A stretch of 64,000 nt of DNA from Methylacidimicrobium fagopyrum (lineage in GTDB: Bacteria > Verrucomicrobiota > Verrucomicrobiia > Limisphaerales > UBA11358), in contig JAMFSJ010000043.1 in the NCBI GenBank assembly GCA_026225255.1, positions 87,597 through 151,596 on the forward strand, given 5' to 3'. The notes under the pieces were generated by a model that saw nothing but the letters and a program-made list of their open reading frames with translations, made no database searches and was not told where the DNA came from. Positions 44,146 through 54,390 of the stretch are shown here, one piece after another; position 1 is the first letter of the stretch, and each line of letters opens with the position of its first letter. Both the position numbers and the translations under genes were made by a program.

Positions 44146-44823
44146 CTAACCCACTAACTGTTTCGCCCTAATATGCGTCAGGTCAGCCACGGTCCAGTCC
44201 GCGGCGCACGGTTTTAGTTCTTCCAATTTTGAACCGCCCGTCGCCACCGCCAACGTTTTCGCGCCAATGAATTTCCCGCAGCGCACGTCGAATGGCGTGT
44301 CGCCGATGACAATAACTTCCTGCGGTTGCAAATCGTTCCCCAACACGCGACGCCCACGTTCCAGCGCGGCGGCGGCGATGTGATTGCGATCTTCATGGTC
44401 GTCGGCAAACCCGCCGAATTTAAAATGTTCCCACAATCCGAAGTGGCGCAATTTGACTTCGGCGCCGAGCTGGATATTGCCGGTGAGCAGGCCGAGCACC
44501 GGCGGATTCGGCAGCGTTTCCAAATCGTGGATGAGCTCGCGCACGCCGCGGCACATATCACCGCCGTTGCGCGTGAGAATATGGTCGAGCCAAAAAATGT
44601 AATGCTCGAAGAACGTTTTGAAATGTTCCGCCGTGGCGGTGATGTCGTGAATGCGAAAAAATTCGCGAACGAGACTGACATCCGTGCGGCCGGCGAACTT
44701 CATTTTTTCCGTGCCGTGATGCAAATTAAAATGTTTGGCGAACGTCCGCGTGAACGCCGCCGTGCCTGCACCGCCGGTGTGAACCAGCGTGCCGTCGATG
44801 TCGAATAAAACCAGCCGAACCAT
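44146..44823 (-). CDS. HAD-superfamily phosphatase (phosphoglycolate phosphatase-like)
   Basis: About 225 residues from ATG 44823 (MVRLVLFDIDGTLVHTGGAG). Motif I DIDGT carries the nucleophile Asp and acid Asp. A cap domain of about 80 residues follows, then motif II LGLLTGN, a Lys/Arg in the linker and motif IV VIGDTPFDVRCGKFIGAKTL. It belongs to the Gph/PGP group by layout; the substrate cannot be told. The open frame extends 16 codons further up but the family start is MxRLVLFDIDGTL. Confidence 0.85.
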   Translation of the reverse strand: MVRLVLFDIDGTLVHTGGAGTAAFTRTFAKHFNLHHGTEKMKFAGRTDVSLVREFFRIHDITATAEHFKTFFEHYIFWLDHILTRNGGDMCRGVRELIHDLETLPNPPVLGLLTGNIQLGAEVKLRHFGLWEHFKFGGFADDHEDRNHIAAAALERGRRVLGNDLQPQEVIVIGDTPFDVRCGKFIGAKTLAVATGGSKLEELKPCAADWTVADLTHIRAKQLVG

Positions 44824-45021
44824 GCGGGAAATTATCAGGCGCGAACGGAGGCGGCGAGATTTTACCGGCAAAAACTTGGTCGGAACGAACGCGGTGAGTT
44901 TTATATTTTATCCTTAAGTTGTTGTTTAAAAGGATTTTGTGCTGCTGCCGCTGAACTTTGAAAAACTATTTTTTGCAGGCAGGTCTCGCGGGCGTTAAAA
45001 TGGCCAGCAATCAGACCGACC

Positions 45022-45699
45022 ATGAAAACTTTACGCGCGTTCACGCTCATCGAACTGCTCGTGGTGATTGCCATCATCGCCATCTTGGCGGCATTACTTT
45101 TACCTGCGCTAAGTCGGGCGAAGGAAATTTCCAAAGCGGTTGGTTGCCAAAACAATCTCAAACAATGGGGTTTGGCCACGCATCTTTACGCAACGGAACA
45201 CGATGATCTATTGGTGAAGGAAGGTTTTGCCAATCCGACGAGCGCGAAACAACTGACCCAAGGTTGGTATTATTATTTGCCCGAAGTGATCAACACCAAA
45301 CCTTACGCCGAAATGGATTGGCGCACGAACGCCGACATTGATCCCGGCAAAACGATTTGGATTTGTCCGAGCAATCCGCGCCGCAGCAACGGTAAAAATC
45401 TTTTCCTCTACTGTTTCAACGGCCTCATTGATGGCACGGGAACCACCGATCATCCGGTTCGCATTGGCAATCTGCCGCATCCGGCCACGCTCATTCTTTT
45501 TTTCGACAGCAAAAATTTACCCGCCGTCCAGACCGACCCAGGTAATCCTGGTAATTTTGTGCACACGAATTTGCACAATAACGGCGCGCAATTTGTTTTC
45601 GTGGACGGTCACGTGCAGCGTTTCCGCAACACGGCCTATTGGGATTTAAAGACGAACAAAGGTCTCACCAATAATCCGGAATTGACTTGGGTTCCGTGA
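45022..45699 (+). CDS. Prepilin-type N-terminal cleavage protein (pilin-like secreted protein)
   Basis: 225 residues. The leader MKTLRA is followed by [20 protein letters not shown], so cleavage occurs after Ala rather than Gly. The body has the verrucomicrobial/planctomycete pilin-like layout: [53 protein letters not shown]. Such proteins are numerous in these phyla and are thought to be handled by type II secretion/prepilin peptidase machinery; their role is unknown. The gene is monocistronic, with about 200 bp of featureless upstream sequence. Confidence 0.85.
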   Translation: MKTLRAFTLIELLVVIAIIAILAALLLPALSRAKEISKAVGCQNNLKQWGLATHLYATEHDDLLVKEGFANPTSAKQLTQGWYYYLPEVINTKPYAEMDWRTNADIDPGKTIWICPSNPRRSNGKNLFLYCFNGLIDGTGTTDHPVRIGNLPHPATLILFFDSKNLPAVQTDPGNPGNFVHTNLHNNGAQFVFVDGHVQRFRNTAYWDLKTNKGLTNNPELTWVP

Positions 45700-45725
45700 G
45701 CCGCTTGGCCCGACCAAAAAACCAT

Positions 45726-46409
45726 TCAGCGTTTGCGGTTGAAAGCTTCCTTGGAAAATTTTTCCCGGGTCGAAAATTCCACCTGCGCGCGGAAATTTTC
45801 CGGCGGCAAAAAATTCGCCCAATCAACGCCAAATTGTTTCTGCGCCACCACGAACATGGCGTTTTCCCAATCGGTTCGCGCCAACGAAAGCGGCGGCGGT
45901 TGCACGGAGCCTTGGATGAGCAGGCCAAATTTATTCCGACGTTGCGCTGCCCCGGCAATTTTTTGGCCGCGCCAGAGCAGATCGAATTTTTCGTAGCCGA
46001 CAAAACATTGACCGGGCAACGTTTTTTTACAGCACGGCGCGAGTTCGGTTTCGATTTTTAATTCGGCGAACGCGCTTTGGATCCAGGCGTGCATTCGTCG
46101 GTAACTTTCCAGGGCGGAAAACGCATACCATTCGTGGCCGGGCCGAACGACGAAGCTGTAAGTCCAATCCGCGTCGTGCGGCACGATGCCGCCGCCGGTC
46201 GGACGCCGAATCAGCGGGCGCAGTTGGATCGTGCTTTCGACTCCGGAAATTTTTTGAAAATAACCAAAGGTCGCCGCCGGTTGCGTCCAGCCGTAAAAAC
46301 GTAAAACCGGGGCGCCGAGTGATCCGGCCGATTCGAGCAATACATCGTCGAACGCCATGTTAAACGCGGCGTCGCCCTTGCCAGAGTTGAGTAAAAGCCA
46401 CGAATTCAT
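45726..46409 (-). CDS. Lipoate-protein ligase A family protein
   Basis: 227 residues with the BPL/LplA/LipB fold: MNSWLLLNSGKGDAAFNMAF, DDVLLESAGSLGAPVLRFYG, WTQPAATFGYFQ, RRPTGGGIVPHDADWTYSFV (the RRxxGGGxxxH motif), and KIAGAAQRRNKFGLLIQGSV with the catalytic Lys. It attaches lipoyl or octanoyl groups to E2 proteins. The short size and missing C-terminal accessory domain fit LipM/LipL-type or bipartite LplA proteins as well. The start MNSW is ATG 46409. Confidence 0.85.
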   Translation of the reverse strand: MNSWLLLNSGKGDAAFNMAFDDVLLESAGSLGAPVLRFYGWTQPAATFGYFQKISGVESTIQLRPLIRRPTGGGIVPHDADWTYSFVVRPGHEWYAFSALESYRRMHAWIQSAFAELKIETELAPCCKKTLPGQCFVGYEKFDLLWRGQKIAGAAQRRNKFGLLIQGSVQPPPLSLARTDWENAMFVVAQKQFGVDWANFLPPENFRAQVEFSTREKFSKEAFNRKR

Positions 46410-46622
46410 TTTTTAACTACCGATGGACACTATCAACCACGGATGGGAAAACTTTGACACGAATTCCATGAATTTTCACGAATTAAACCCGCCGAATTTA
46501 AGGCGTCTCAAAAAATCTTTTCCCAGCCACGTCCGTTCGTGGTTTGGAAAATTTGCCCAAATACGCGGCAATCGCCGCTCGTAAATCTTGAACTTCACGC
46601 CCGGCAGTTGAATACTCACCGC

Positions 46623-47198
46623 ATGGCACTGACACCTTCCACCATGTTGCCGCTGGGCACAAGCGCGCCAGACTTTAACTTGCCGGATACCAACGGCAAA
46701 ACGGTTTCGCTGCCCGACTTCAAGGACCACGCCGCGCTGCTCGTGATTTTCATGTGCAATCATTGTCCGTATGTAATCCACCTGCGCGCCGCCCTCGCGC
46801 AACTGGCGCGCGATTATGCGCCGCGCAACGTCGGCATCGTCGGCATCAGTTCCAATGACGCGAAAAATTATCCGGCGGACAGTCCGGCCAAAATGCAAGA
46901 GGAAGTGAAAATCGCCGGTTACATTTTCCCGTATCTTTATGATGAAACTCAGGCGGTCGCCAAAAGCTATCGCGCCGCCTGCACGCCGGATATTTTCCTG
47001 TTCGATAAAACCCGGCAGCTCGTTTATCGCGGTCAATTCGACGCCAGCCGTCCGCACACCCAGGTGCCCGTGACTGGCCACGATCTGCGCGTCGCGCTGG
47101 ACGCCGTGCTCACTGGGCAGCCCGTGGCCGCGAAGCAAATTCCTAGCATCGGTTGCAACATCAAGTGGCAGGCGGGTAACGAACCGGATTATTTTTGA
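46623..47198 (+). CDS. Thioredoxin-fold peroxiredoxin-like protein
   Basis: About 191 residues from ATG 46623. The AhpC/TSA-redoxin fold is clear: LGTSAPDFNLPDTNGKTVSL, LLVIFMCNHCPYVIHLRAAL with a CxxC active site, VGIVGISSNDAKNYPADSPA, YLYDETQAVAKSYRAACTPD (with the cis-Pro TPD) and LFDKTRQLVYRGQFDASRP. It has no signal peptide, so it is likely a cytoplasmic thiol oxidoreductase. Homologues of this CNHCPYV type are common in soil bacteria; the partner is unknown. Confidence 0.87.
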   Translation: MALTPSTMLPLGTSAPDFNLPDTNGKTVSLPDFKDHAALLVIFMCNHCPYVIHLRAALAQLARDYAPRNVGIVGISSNDAKNYPADSPAKMQEEVKIAGYIFPYLYDETQAVAKSYRAACTPDIFLFDKTRQLVYRGQFDASRPHTQVPVTGHDLRVALDAVLTGQPVAAKQIPSIGCNIKWQAGNEPDYF

Positions 47199-47318
47199 AG
47201 CCACCTGAAACCCACAAAATAATACCGGCCGTTTTTTTCCCTGTTTCGAGCCGTTCACTCGCTCGTCACTCTGAAATGCGCTTGCTGCTGCGCGTGGTGT
47301 GGCGCAAGCTTTCGCCCG

Positions 47319-48335
47319 ATGTCCGAACGACCGGTTGCCACTTTGAACAAACCTGACTCAGCGCTGGAAATGACGCTGCGTCCGTCACTCTTTTCCGATT
47401 TTACCGGCCAGCCGAAAGTGAAAGAGCGGCTCGAAATCGCCGTGGCCGCCGCGAAACAACGCGGCGAAGCACTCGATCACATTTTGCTCAACGGCCCGCC
47501 CGGCCTCGGCAAAACCACCATCGCCAATATTCTCGCGAAAGCGATGGGCTCAAACATGAAGGCGACGAGCGGGCCGACGATTGAAAAGGCCAGTGATCTC
47601 GCGGGTTTGCTGACGAATCTCGAGGAAGGCGACGTATTGTTCATCGACGAAATTCATCGGCTGCAAAAAACTATCGAGGAATATTTGTATCCGGCGATGG
47701 AAGATTTCAAACTCGATATCATCATTGATCAAGGCCCGAACGCGCGCAGTGTGCGGCTGAATCTGCCGCGCTTCACGCTCATCGGCGCCACCACGCGCAG
47801 CGGTTTGTTGAGCGCGCCGTTGCTCACGCGTTTTGGGATCCGCGAACGCCTGGATTATTACGTCGCCGAAGATTTGCAGAAAATCGTTTTACGCTCGGCC
47901 AATTTGTTGAATGTTGAAATTGAGCAAGCGGGCGCGCATGAAATTGCCCGGCGCAGTCGCGGCACACCGCGCATCGTGAACAATCTGCTGCGGCGCGTGC
48001 GCGATTACGCGCAGGTGCGTGGCGATGGCCGGATCACGTCCGACATCGCGGACAAAGCGTTGGCGATGCTCGAGATTGATCAAAATGGTCTCGATGAAAT
48101 GGACAAGCGCATTCTCGAAGCGATCATCGTGAAATTCGGCGGCGGCCCGGTCGGCGTGAATTCGCTCGCCGTCGCCGTCGGTGAAGAACCGGACACGATT
48201 GAAGAAGTTTACGAACCGTATTTGATCATGGAAGGTTTTCTCAATCGCACGCCGCAAGGCCGCATCGCGACGGAATTGAGTTATAAAAAATTAGGACTAA
48301 AAGCCGTTTCCGGCAATCAATCGAAGTTGTTTTAA
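47319..48335 (+). CDS. ruvB: Holliday junction branch migration ATPase RuvB
   Basis: 338 residues of the expected length. Walker [16 protein letters not shown] (about 57-71), Walker [12 protein letters not shown], sensor 1 [19 protein letters not shown], the arginine-finger region and the C-terminal winged helix ([40 protein letters not shown]). It drives branch migration with RuvA. Neither ruvA nor ruvC is adjacent, unlike in many genomes. Confidence 0.96.
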   Translation: MSERPVATLNKPDSALEMTLRPSLFSDFTGQPKVKERLEIAVAAAKQRGEALDHILLNGPPGLGKTTIANILAKAMGSNMKATSGPTIEKASDLAGLLTNLEEGDVLFIDEIHRLQKTIEEYLYPAMEDFKLDIIIDQGPNARSVRLNLPRFTLIGATTRSGLLSAPLLTRFGIRERLDYYVAEDLQKIVLRSANLLNVEIEQAGAHEIARRSRGTPRIVNNLLRRVRDYAQVRGDGRITSDIADKALAMLEIDQNGLDEMDKRILEAIIVKFGGGPVGVNSLAVAVGEEPDTIEEVYEPYLIMEGFLNRTPQGRIATELSYKKLGLKAVSGNQSKLF

Positions 48336-48511
48336 AATTGCCCGCGCTGGCGCAGGCATTTCCATTCGAACACCTCTAAAATGGCGACGGTTCGTTTGGC
48401 GAACGTTGCCGTGCCGTCTATTTTCTTAGTCATCACCGAGCGCTCCCGGCGGATGGATTCCCACCACTGCATTCTCAGACGGGGCGCTAAATAATCCAGA
48501 GTGTGAATCAA
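48332..48511 (-). CDS. Possible small protein or gene remnant
   Basis: A 59-codon frame on the minus strand starting from TTG 48511 (or from ATG 48472) with protein-like composition: [20 protein letters not shown] and [18 protein letters not shown] before TAA, which overlaps the ruvB stop by 4 bp. No domain is recognised and no Shine-Dalgarno sequence is visible. It may be a remnant of a longer gene or part of a dispersed repeat. Confidence 0.3.
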   Translation of the reverse strand: MIHTLDYLAPRLRMQWWESIRRERSVMTKKIDGTATFAKRTVAILEVFEWKCLRQRGQF

Positions 48512-48612
48512 AGATCGGCTTTGAATTTTATTAAGCCCTTAATAATTTAGCACTACCCGGCAGTAGAAATTCCGACGACTTTTGCAAGAAAAGGCCGATA
48601 GAATTTTCCTAA

Positions 48613-48628
48613 CTTACTTATTAGTAAG
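48613..48628. promoter_or_regulatory. Palindrome in AT-rich leader of the pilin-like gene
   Basis: CTTACT-TATT-AGTAAG, with further TTAGTAA/TTACT motifs within 40 bp, in the otherwise empty 48540-48769 region upstream of the pilin-like gene. It could be an operator; this is not demonstrable from sequence alone. Confidence 0.3.
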
Positions 48629-48769
48629 CACTTACACGAAGTTAGTAATCCATCGGTAAAATAAGGGTAAAATCGACATATAGCATCTTTATGCCCTATA
48701 AAAACCAACCTGCCAGTGTTACTGTTTAAGTTACAACCTCACCACTCAGATTTGTTACGCAAACCATTT

Positions 48770-49585
48770 ATGAAAAGAACTTGTAGATATTCCGGGCGAC
48801 CGTCCGGTTTCACGCTTATCGAATTGTTAGTGGTGATTGCCATTATTGCCATTTTGGCGGCGATGCTGTTGCCGGCGCTGGCGCGGGCCAAGGAAAAAGC
48901 CAAGCGGATTGCGTGTTTGAATAATTTGCGACAGATCGGTTTGGGCGTAACAATTTATGCGGGCGATAATGCCGATCGAGTGATCGTGGCCCGTAATACG
49001 GATACGACGGGTGCCAATACTGGTAGTTGGGTGCAATCGTCCATGAATCCACCGATGGTGGAGGCCATTGCCACGATATTAAATCTAGGCACGAATGTGG
49101 GTTCGGTTTGGAGTTGTCCCAACCGTCCGGGCTATCCGTATTTGGATCCAGTTTATACGCAATGGATTTTGGGTTGCCAGTATATGGGCGGTATCACCAA
49201 ATGGGTCAATGCGGTCGGCACATTTCAAGGTGCCAGTCCGATTAAACTGGGAACCTCCAAGCCGGGTTGGTGTCTGGCAGCGGATGCCATGGTGCGGGTC
49301 AATGGTAAATGGGGGGCAGACGATGGCACGGGTTATTTCAATAATACCCCACCGCACCGCAATGCCGGTAATATGATGCCCGCCGGCGGTAATGAAGTGT
49401 TTGCGGATGGCTCGGCGCGCTGGATCAAGTCCGATCAAATATATGCTTACACTACTTGGGGGGTTGGCACGCGCGATTATTTTTTCTATCAGGATACCTT
49501 GGGCATGGATCCTTCATTGATTCCGCAACTCCCCCAATTGTCCTTGAAACCACCGGCATCATCGGGCGGTTCCGGCGGATTTTAA
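48770..49585 (+). CDS. Prepilin-type N-terminal cleavage protein (pilin-like secreted protein)
   Basis: About 271 residues from ATG 48770. The leader [13 protein letters not shown] precedes [20 protein letters not shown], with canonical Gly at -1. The body has [60 protein letters not shown] and a Pro/Ser/Gly tail ending SGGSGGF. Same family as the gene at 45022. It precedes the giant beta-strand repeat protein by 114 bp on the same strand and may be co-expressed with it. Confidence 0.87.
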   Translation: MKRTCRYSGRPSGFTLIELLVVIAIIAILAAMLLPALARAKEKAKRIACLNNLRQIGLGVTIYAGDNADRVIVARNTDTTGANTGSWVQSSMNPPMVEAIATILNLGTNVGSVWSCPNRPGYPYLDPVYTQWILGCQYMGGITKWVNAVGTFQGASPIKLGTSKPGWCLAADAMVRVNGKWGADDGTGYFNNTPPHRNAGNMMPAGGNEVFADGSARWIKSDQIYAYTTWGVGTRDYFFYQDTLGMDPSLIPQLPQLSLKPPASSGGSGGF

Positions 49586-49699
49586 GGGCTTGTAGCCGAC
49601 GTGAAATCACGCGTTGGCTTTTACCACCACGATTCATTCACAACCATTTTTTCCAATTCCATTCCGTCCGCGTCGGTAAAGTAAAACTGAATTATAATT

Positions 49700-52600
49700 A
49701 TGAAAAACCAACCTCGATCCAGCCTTAAAGTTCCCTTGTTTAATCGAACCGGTAAAACCCCGTGGCCGTTGTCACGCTTGATGTGGTTGCTACTGGCAAC
49801 CCTGTTGGCTACGCCCAGTATGACGCGGGCCCAGACCATCACTTGGGGCGGCGGCACGGAGACCGCGGATACGGACGTGGTGACCAATGGGACGTCGGTC
49901 ATGGCGTATTCTTTTTCCGGCCAAAGCCCGACGGTAAACGGCGTGGCCTTCACCGGCACTTTAACGACCAGTGGCGTCGCGCCTAATTTTTCATTGTCCG
50001 GCACTACCAATGGGGTGGCTTCGCCGGTTCAAAACAGTCAAAATTATATCGTCGGTGCGAATGGGGCTCCTTACACCACCTTATCCCCGATTTACCAACA
50101 GACGATTCAAGGCGCAGCTTATGGCGCCAACTCCAGCATCCTGAATTTGAGCGTCAGCAATTTGACGGTAGGTCATGCGTATGCGTTGCAGTTGTGGATA
50201 TTAGAGACACGGGCGGCGTATAAAACTCGCACGGTCATCATTGCCGGCGCCAACACGAATGCTGCCAGCACGGTGACGATCGCTTACAACTTGATCCAAG
50301 CCGCCAACGGCGTGGGGCAATATGCCATTGGTGTTTTCACGGCCACGAACGCGACGCAAAAATTTTCGCTTACCGGCGCCGCGCCTCAAATCAATGCGTT
50401 TCAAATTCGCGATGTCACGGGCGCGGGCTATACGCCACCGCCCGTTCCGCGCGCGTTGACGGTCACTTGGAATGGCGGCAGTGCGGCGGACTCCAACTGG
50501 AGCGATAGCACCAACTGGAACGGTTCGAATGTGGTCAACAACGCCGTTTTACTTTCTGCCACCTTTAGCGGCGTGGTTCGGCAATCCAATACCAATGATC
50601 TTTCCGGCGTGAACCTCAGCGCGGTTTCCATCACCAGCAGCAATTGGAATTTCACCGGCAATCCGGTGACCTTGAACGGCACCTTTGCCGCCAATGTCGG
50701 TGGCACAAATGTCTGGGGGTTGGATTCGACGTTGAATGCCACGCCGGTCGTTACCTTGACGGTTCCGAGCACTTATCTCAATTTCTCCGGCTTACTGTCT
50801 GGCGGCGGGGCAATCGCCTTGAATAATAGCACGACCAGTTCGGGCACCATGGCCCTTTCCAATCCCAACAATAATTTCACCGGTGTCTTTATCAATTACG
50901 GCGGTAATCTGGTTTATAACGTGCTGGCACCGAGTGGCCAGCCAAGTAGTTTGGGTGCGGGCACGACGCCGCTTTATGTGGGTAGCGGGGGCAGTCCCGC
51001 CGCAATGACTTTTGTCGGCACGAGCAGCGTGAACACGGACCGTGGTTTAGTCGTGGCCAATAACAGCGCCGGCGGCCGAATCACGTTCAATAACAATAGC
51101 CCGAATAATTCGAGCCAGACGTTTAACGCCCGCACTTATAGCGATTCGGATGGTTCCCGCATCACGGCGGTCAGCCTGAATTTGAGCGGAGCCACCAGCA
51201 CCAATGACACTTACACCGTCTATTTGGGTGGAACTTCCAGCGGCACGAATAGTGTGAACGGTGGCGTTTTCCAAGTCGTCAGCAATTACGTCAACGCCTC
51301 GCAAACCTACAACTACTCATATTATTCATTCCTGGGCAATCTAGACATCAGCGGTCCGGGCACTTGGTTGTTTAATGACATCGTGAAAGTGACAGGCACG
51401 GCGACGGTGGAACCGGGCGCACATTTAGCGTTGGGTTACAGCTCTAAATATGGCAATTCCAACATCGGATTGGGCGCGCTGGTGGTCAAGCCGGGCGGCA
51501 TTTTGGATGTTAGTTCCTATGACCAAAATGGCGCGACATTTGCCGTGGGCGGACATTATCCGGGATCGTTGACGGCGGGCCGGACGGATGGCACGTCGGC
51601 CACGGACATCAACGGCAGTTTAAGTTTAGGCGCGTCGGCGAATTCTATTTTGAGCATTGCGGGCAATGGTGTGCCCGGCACCTTGACGATCAATGGTAAT
51701 TTTACTCCCGCCATCGCCAATAGCGGCGTGGATTTAATCAATTTTGATTTTGGCAGCACCACGAATGCCGGAGCGGCGGTGAATGATTTGATCCAAGTCA
51801 ACGGCAACCTGGATTTGAGCCAAGGCGTGGCGACCATTTTGGTGTATGCGTTACAAGGCACGGTGCAAACCGGCACGCCTTACACGCTGATTAATTATAC
51901 CGGTTCATTGACGGGCAATGCTTCGGGCTTGACCGCTCCCGTATTTGATCGGGCGCACACGGGCGTGATTTCCACGGCGACTCCGAACGTGGTAACGGTC
52001 ACTTTCAACGCGAGCGGAAATCCGCCGGCGAGTCATCTGGTGTGGACGGGCGCCAGCAGCGCGAACTGGGATGTCGCCGCCACGACCAACTGGTCAAACG
52101 GGGGTAATAGCGATTATTTTTATCCGTTTGATAACCCGTTCTTTGACGACACCGCGAGTCAGTTTAACGTCAGTCTGGTCGGCAATGTGCAAGCGGGCGT
52201 GGTGACGGTGACCAATAACAACAATCCTTACAGCTTCGGCGGCGGCCAATTGGTCGGCGCGGCCAGCTTGGTCAAACAAGGCACCAGCACGTTGACCTTG
52301 AATGCGGCGAACAGTTACAGCGGCGGCACGGTGATCAACGACGGCACGGTGGCGGTGGCGAGCGGCGCGGCGCTGGGCAGCGGTCCGGTCACGAATAACA
52401 GCACGTTGAGCATCATCAATCCCAACAATCTGTTATTGCTGGCGTTCAGCAATACGATCACCGGGGTGGGCAGCCTCAGTTTGCCCAGCGCGGAAGTGGT
52501 TAATTTTATTGGCGCAAATTCACTGGCCGGTTTCACGGGCGGCGTCAGCGTTCCCAGCGGCGGCGCTTTTTGGGCCAGTGGCGTGCAGACGCCCGCGACG

Positions 52601-54325
52601 ATTAATATTTCCGGCACCGGTGTCGGCACGACGGCGGCGTTGCAGGTGGATAGTTCATCCAGCCTGACCGGACCGGTGAATTTGCAGGGAAATATCACGT
52701 TCGGCGTGGCGAGCGGCACGAGCACGATCAGCGGCAATATCAGCGATGGCGGCAACGGCTACGGTTTGACCAAAGTCGGCGGCGCTGGAAACTTGACGCT
52801 GACGGGCACAAATACTTACACCGGCACGACGTTGGTGACCAATGGCACGGTGAATGTGACCGGCATTCAAAACGGTGGCGGTTGGAATATGCCCCTCAAC
52901 TCCGTGGCGGGAACCGTGAACTTTCAACCCGGTTCACGCGTGACGGTTAATAATACAAACGTGGTTCAGCTCGGCAGTTGGCCGGCCGTTGGTTCGGCTA
53001 ATGAAACGTTGAATAGTTACGGCTTTGTGACCAACAACGGCACCTTATTTGTAGCGCGCGCCGGCAACTTGATCGTCAGCAGCAATGTCTGGGTGCAAAA
53101 CGGCAACCTGACCAATAACCCGCCGAATGTATCCGGCTATAGTTCGTTCATGCAGGTCAATCCGGCGGGCACCTTTATTTACAATGGCACAAGCTCGATC
53201 ACGATGGGTTCGTCGGTGGGCAACAGCGGCAACGGCAATTTAACAATCAACGGCGGCGTGTTCAAAACCGGTCAGGGATTTGTCAACGCCTCGGCCACCA
53301 GTTTGGCAACCGCAGCGACCACTGGATATGGCAACCTCGTCATCACCAACAACGGCACGCTGGCGTTCAGTGCCAACTTGTCCGGCTTGATGACCAGCAC
53401 TTACGGCGCGACCAACTATTTTAGGATCGGCGCGGCGAATATTGACAACGGCGGTTACAACATCGTGTTGCCGGATAATATCATCAATGTCGCTGGCCAG
53501 ATTGGGTCGTTGACCTTGACCAACACCGGCACGGTGACCTTGGCAGGCACGAACACCTACACCGGGGTCACGACGATCAGCGGCGGACGGCTGATCGTAA
53601 ATGGCACATTGGCCAGCAGTAATATCAACGTGAATGCCGGAACGATTTTGGGCGGCACGGGCGTGATCAGCGGCAGCGTCGCCATCACCGGCACCGTATC
53701 GCCGGGCGGGTCGGCGAACGTGGCGACGTTGAAAACTGGAGCCGAAACTTGGAACAGTGGCGGCGCGTATGAATTCAGCGTGAGCAATACCGTGAGCGGC
53801 GCGGGTCAGGATTTATTGAACCTCACCGGCGGTTTGACGTTGCCCACGAACACGGCGACCTTCACCGTGAAACTAGTATCGTTGGCGGGGAATGCCCCTG
53901 GTGCTTTGGCCGATTTCGATGCGAACGGCAGCTATGCTTGGACGCTAGCGACGGCGAGCGGCGGCATCACTAACTTCGTGCCCGGCGCCATTATCGTGGA
54001 CACCACAGGTTTTGCGAACGCCTTCACCCAATCGTTCGGGGTCACGACGAATGGCAATTCGCTCGTGCTGGTTTATCCTTACACCGCGCCTATTATCCCG
54101 CCGACGTTGATTAAAACCTCCACTTCATTTAGCGGCGGTGGTTTTAACTTCAGCTTCAGCGGACCGAGCGGCCAGACTTACAAGGTGTTGACGAGCACAA
54201 ACCTGACTTGGCCCTTGGCCAGTTGGACGGTGTTGACGTCCGGCACTTTCGGCTTCACGCCGGTGATGTATCAAGATACCGGCGCCACGAATGAGCAGCA
54301 ATTCTACCGCGTCACGTCGCCATAA
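49700..54325 (+). CDS. Giant secreted autotransporter-associated beta-strand repeat protein
   Basis: 1541 residues with a long signal peptide ending SMTRAQ (about residue 45). The chain is Gly/Asn/Thr/Ser-rich beta-helix with recognisable PATR units: LTLNAANSYSGGTVINDGTV, LTLTGTNTYTGTTLVTNGTV and VTLAGTNTYTGVTTISGGRL, the last followed by the classic GGTGVISGSV and SPGGS. There is no autotransporter beta-barrel. Instead it ends in a small domain (FSGPSGQTYKVLTSTNLTWP ... ATNEQQFYRVTSP) that recurs at the end of verrucomicrobial exported proteins in my recollection. It is therefore more likely released by the type II system than self-transported; that is inference. A strong terminator follows. 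Confidence 0.85.
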   Translation: MKNQPRSSLKVPLFNRTGKTPWPLSRLMWLLLATLLATPSMTRAQTITWGGGTETADTDVVTNGTSVMAYSFSGQSPTVNGVAFTGTLTTSGVAPNFSLSGTTNGVASPVQNSQNYIVGANGAPYTTLSPIYQQTIQGAAYGANSSILNLSVSNLTVGHAYALQLWILETRAAYKTRTVIIAGANTNAASTVTIAYNLIQAANGVGQYAIGVFTATNATQKFSLTGAAPQINAFQIRDVTGAGYTPPPVPRALTVTWNGGSAADSNWSDSTNWNGSNVVNNAVLLSATFSGVVRQSNTNDLSGVNLSAVSITSSNWNFTGNPVTLNGTFAANVGGTNVWGLDSTLNATPVVTLTVPSTYLNFSGLLSGGGAIALNNSTTSSGTMALSNPNNNFTGVFINYGGNLVYNVLAPSGQPSSLGAGTTPLYVGSGGSPAAMTFVGTSSVNTDRGLVVANNSAGGRITFNNNSPNNSSQTFNARTYSDSDGSRITAVSLNLSGATSTNDTYTVYLGGTSSGTNSVNGGVFQVVSNYVNASQTYNYSYYSFLGNLDISGPGTWLFNDIVKVTGTATVEPGAHLALGYSSKYGNSNIGLGALVVKPGGILDVSSYDQNGATFAVGGHYPGSLTAGRTDGTSATDINGSLSLGASANSILSIAGNGVPGTLTINGNFTPAIANSGVDLINFDFGSTTNAGAAVNDLIQVNGNLDLSQGVATILVYALQGTVQTGTPYTLINYTGSLTGNASGLTAPVFDRAHTGVISTATPNVVTVTFNASGNPPASHLVWTGASSANWDVAATTNWSNGGNSDYFYPFDNPFFDDTASQFNVSLVGNVQAGVVTVTNNNNPYSFGGGQLVGAASLVKQGTSTLTLNAANSYSGGTVINDGTVAVASGAALGSGPVTNNSTLSIINPNNLLLLAFSNTITGVGSLSLPSAEVVNFIGANSLAGFTGGVSVPSGGAFWASGVQTPATINISGTGVGTTAALQVDSSSSLTGPVNLQGNITFGVASGTSTISGNISDGGNGYGLTKVGGAGNLTLTGTNTYTGTTLVTNGTVNVTGIQNGGGWNMPLNSVAGTVNFQPGSRVTVNNTNVVQLGSWPAVGSANETLNSYGFVTNNGTLFVARAGNLIVSSNVWVQNGNLTNNPPNVSGYSSFMQVNPAGTFIYNGTSSITMGSSVGNSGNGNLTINGGVFKTGQGFVNASATSLATAATTGYGNLVITNNGTLAFSANLSGLMTSTYGATNYFRIGAANIDNGGYNIVLPDNIINVAGQIGSLTLTNTGTVTLAGTNTYTGVTTISGGRLIVNGTLASSNINVNAGTILGGTGVISGSVAITGTVSPGGSANVATLKTGAETWNSGGAYEFSVSNTVSGAGQDLLNLTGGLTLPTNTATFTVKLVSLAGNAPGALADFDANGSYAWTLATASGGITNFVPGAIIVDTTGFANAFTQSFGVTTNGNSLVLVYPYTAPIIPPTLIKTSTSFSGGGFNFSFSGPSGQTYKVLTSTNLTWPLASWTVLTSGTFGFTPVMYQDTGATNEQQFYRVTSP

Positions 54326-54348
54326 AACTTAGAAGGGCAGGCAACACT

Positions 54349-54376
54349 GGCCGGAAAAGCGAACGCTTTTCCGGCC
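54349..54376 (+). terminator. Rho-independent terminator of the giant repeat protein gene
   Basis: GGCCGGAAAAGCG (54349-54361) pairs perfectly with CGCTTTTCCGGCC (54364-54376), followed by TTTT. It lies 23 bp after the stop codon. The convergent TPR gene ends 14 bp beyond. Confidence 0.85.
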
Positions 54377-54390
54377 TTTTGGCTTCCCAT

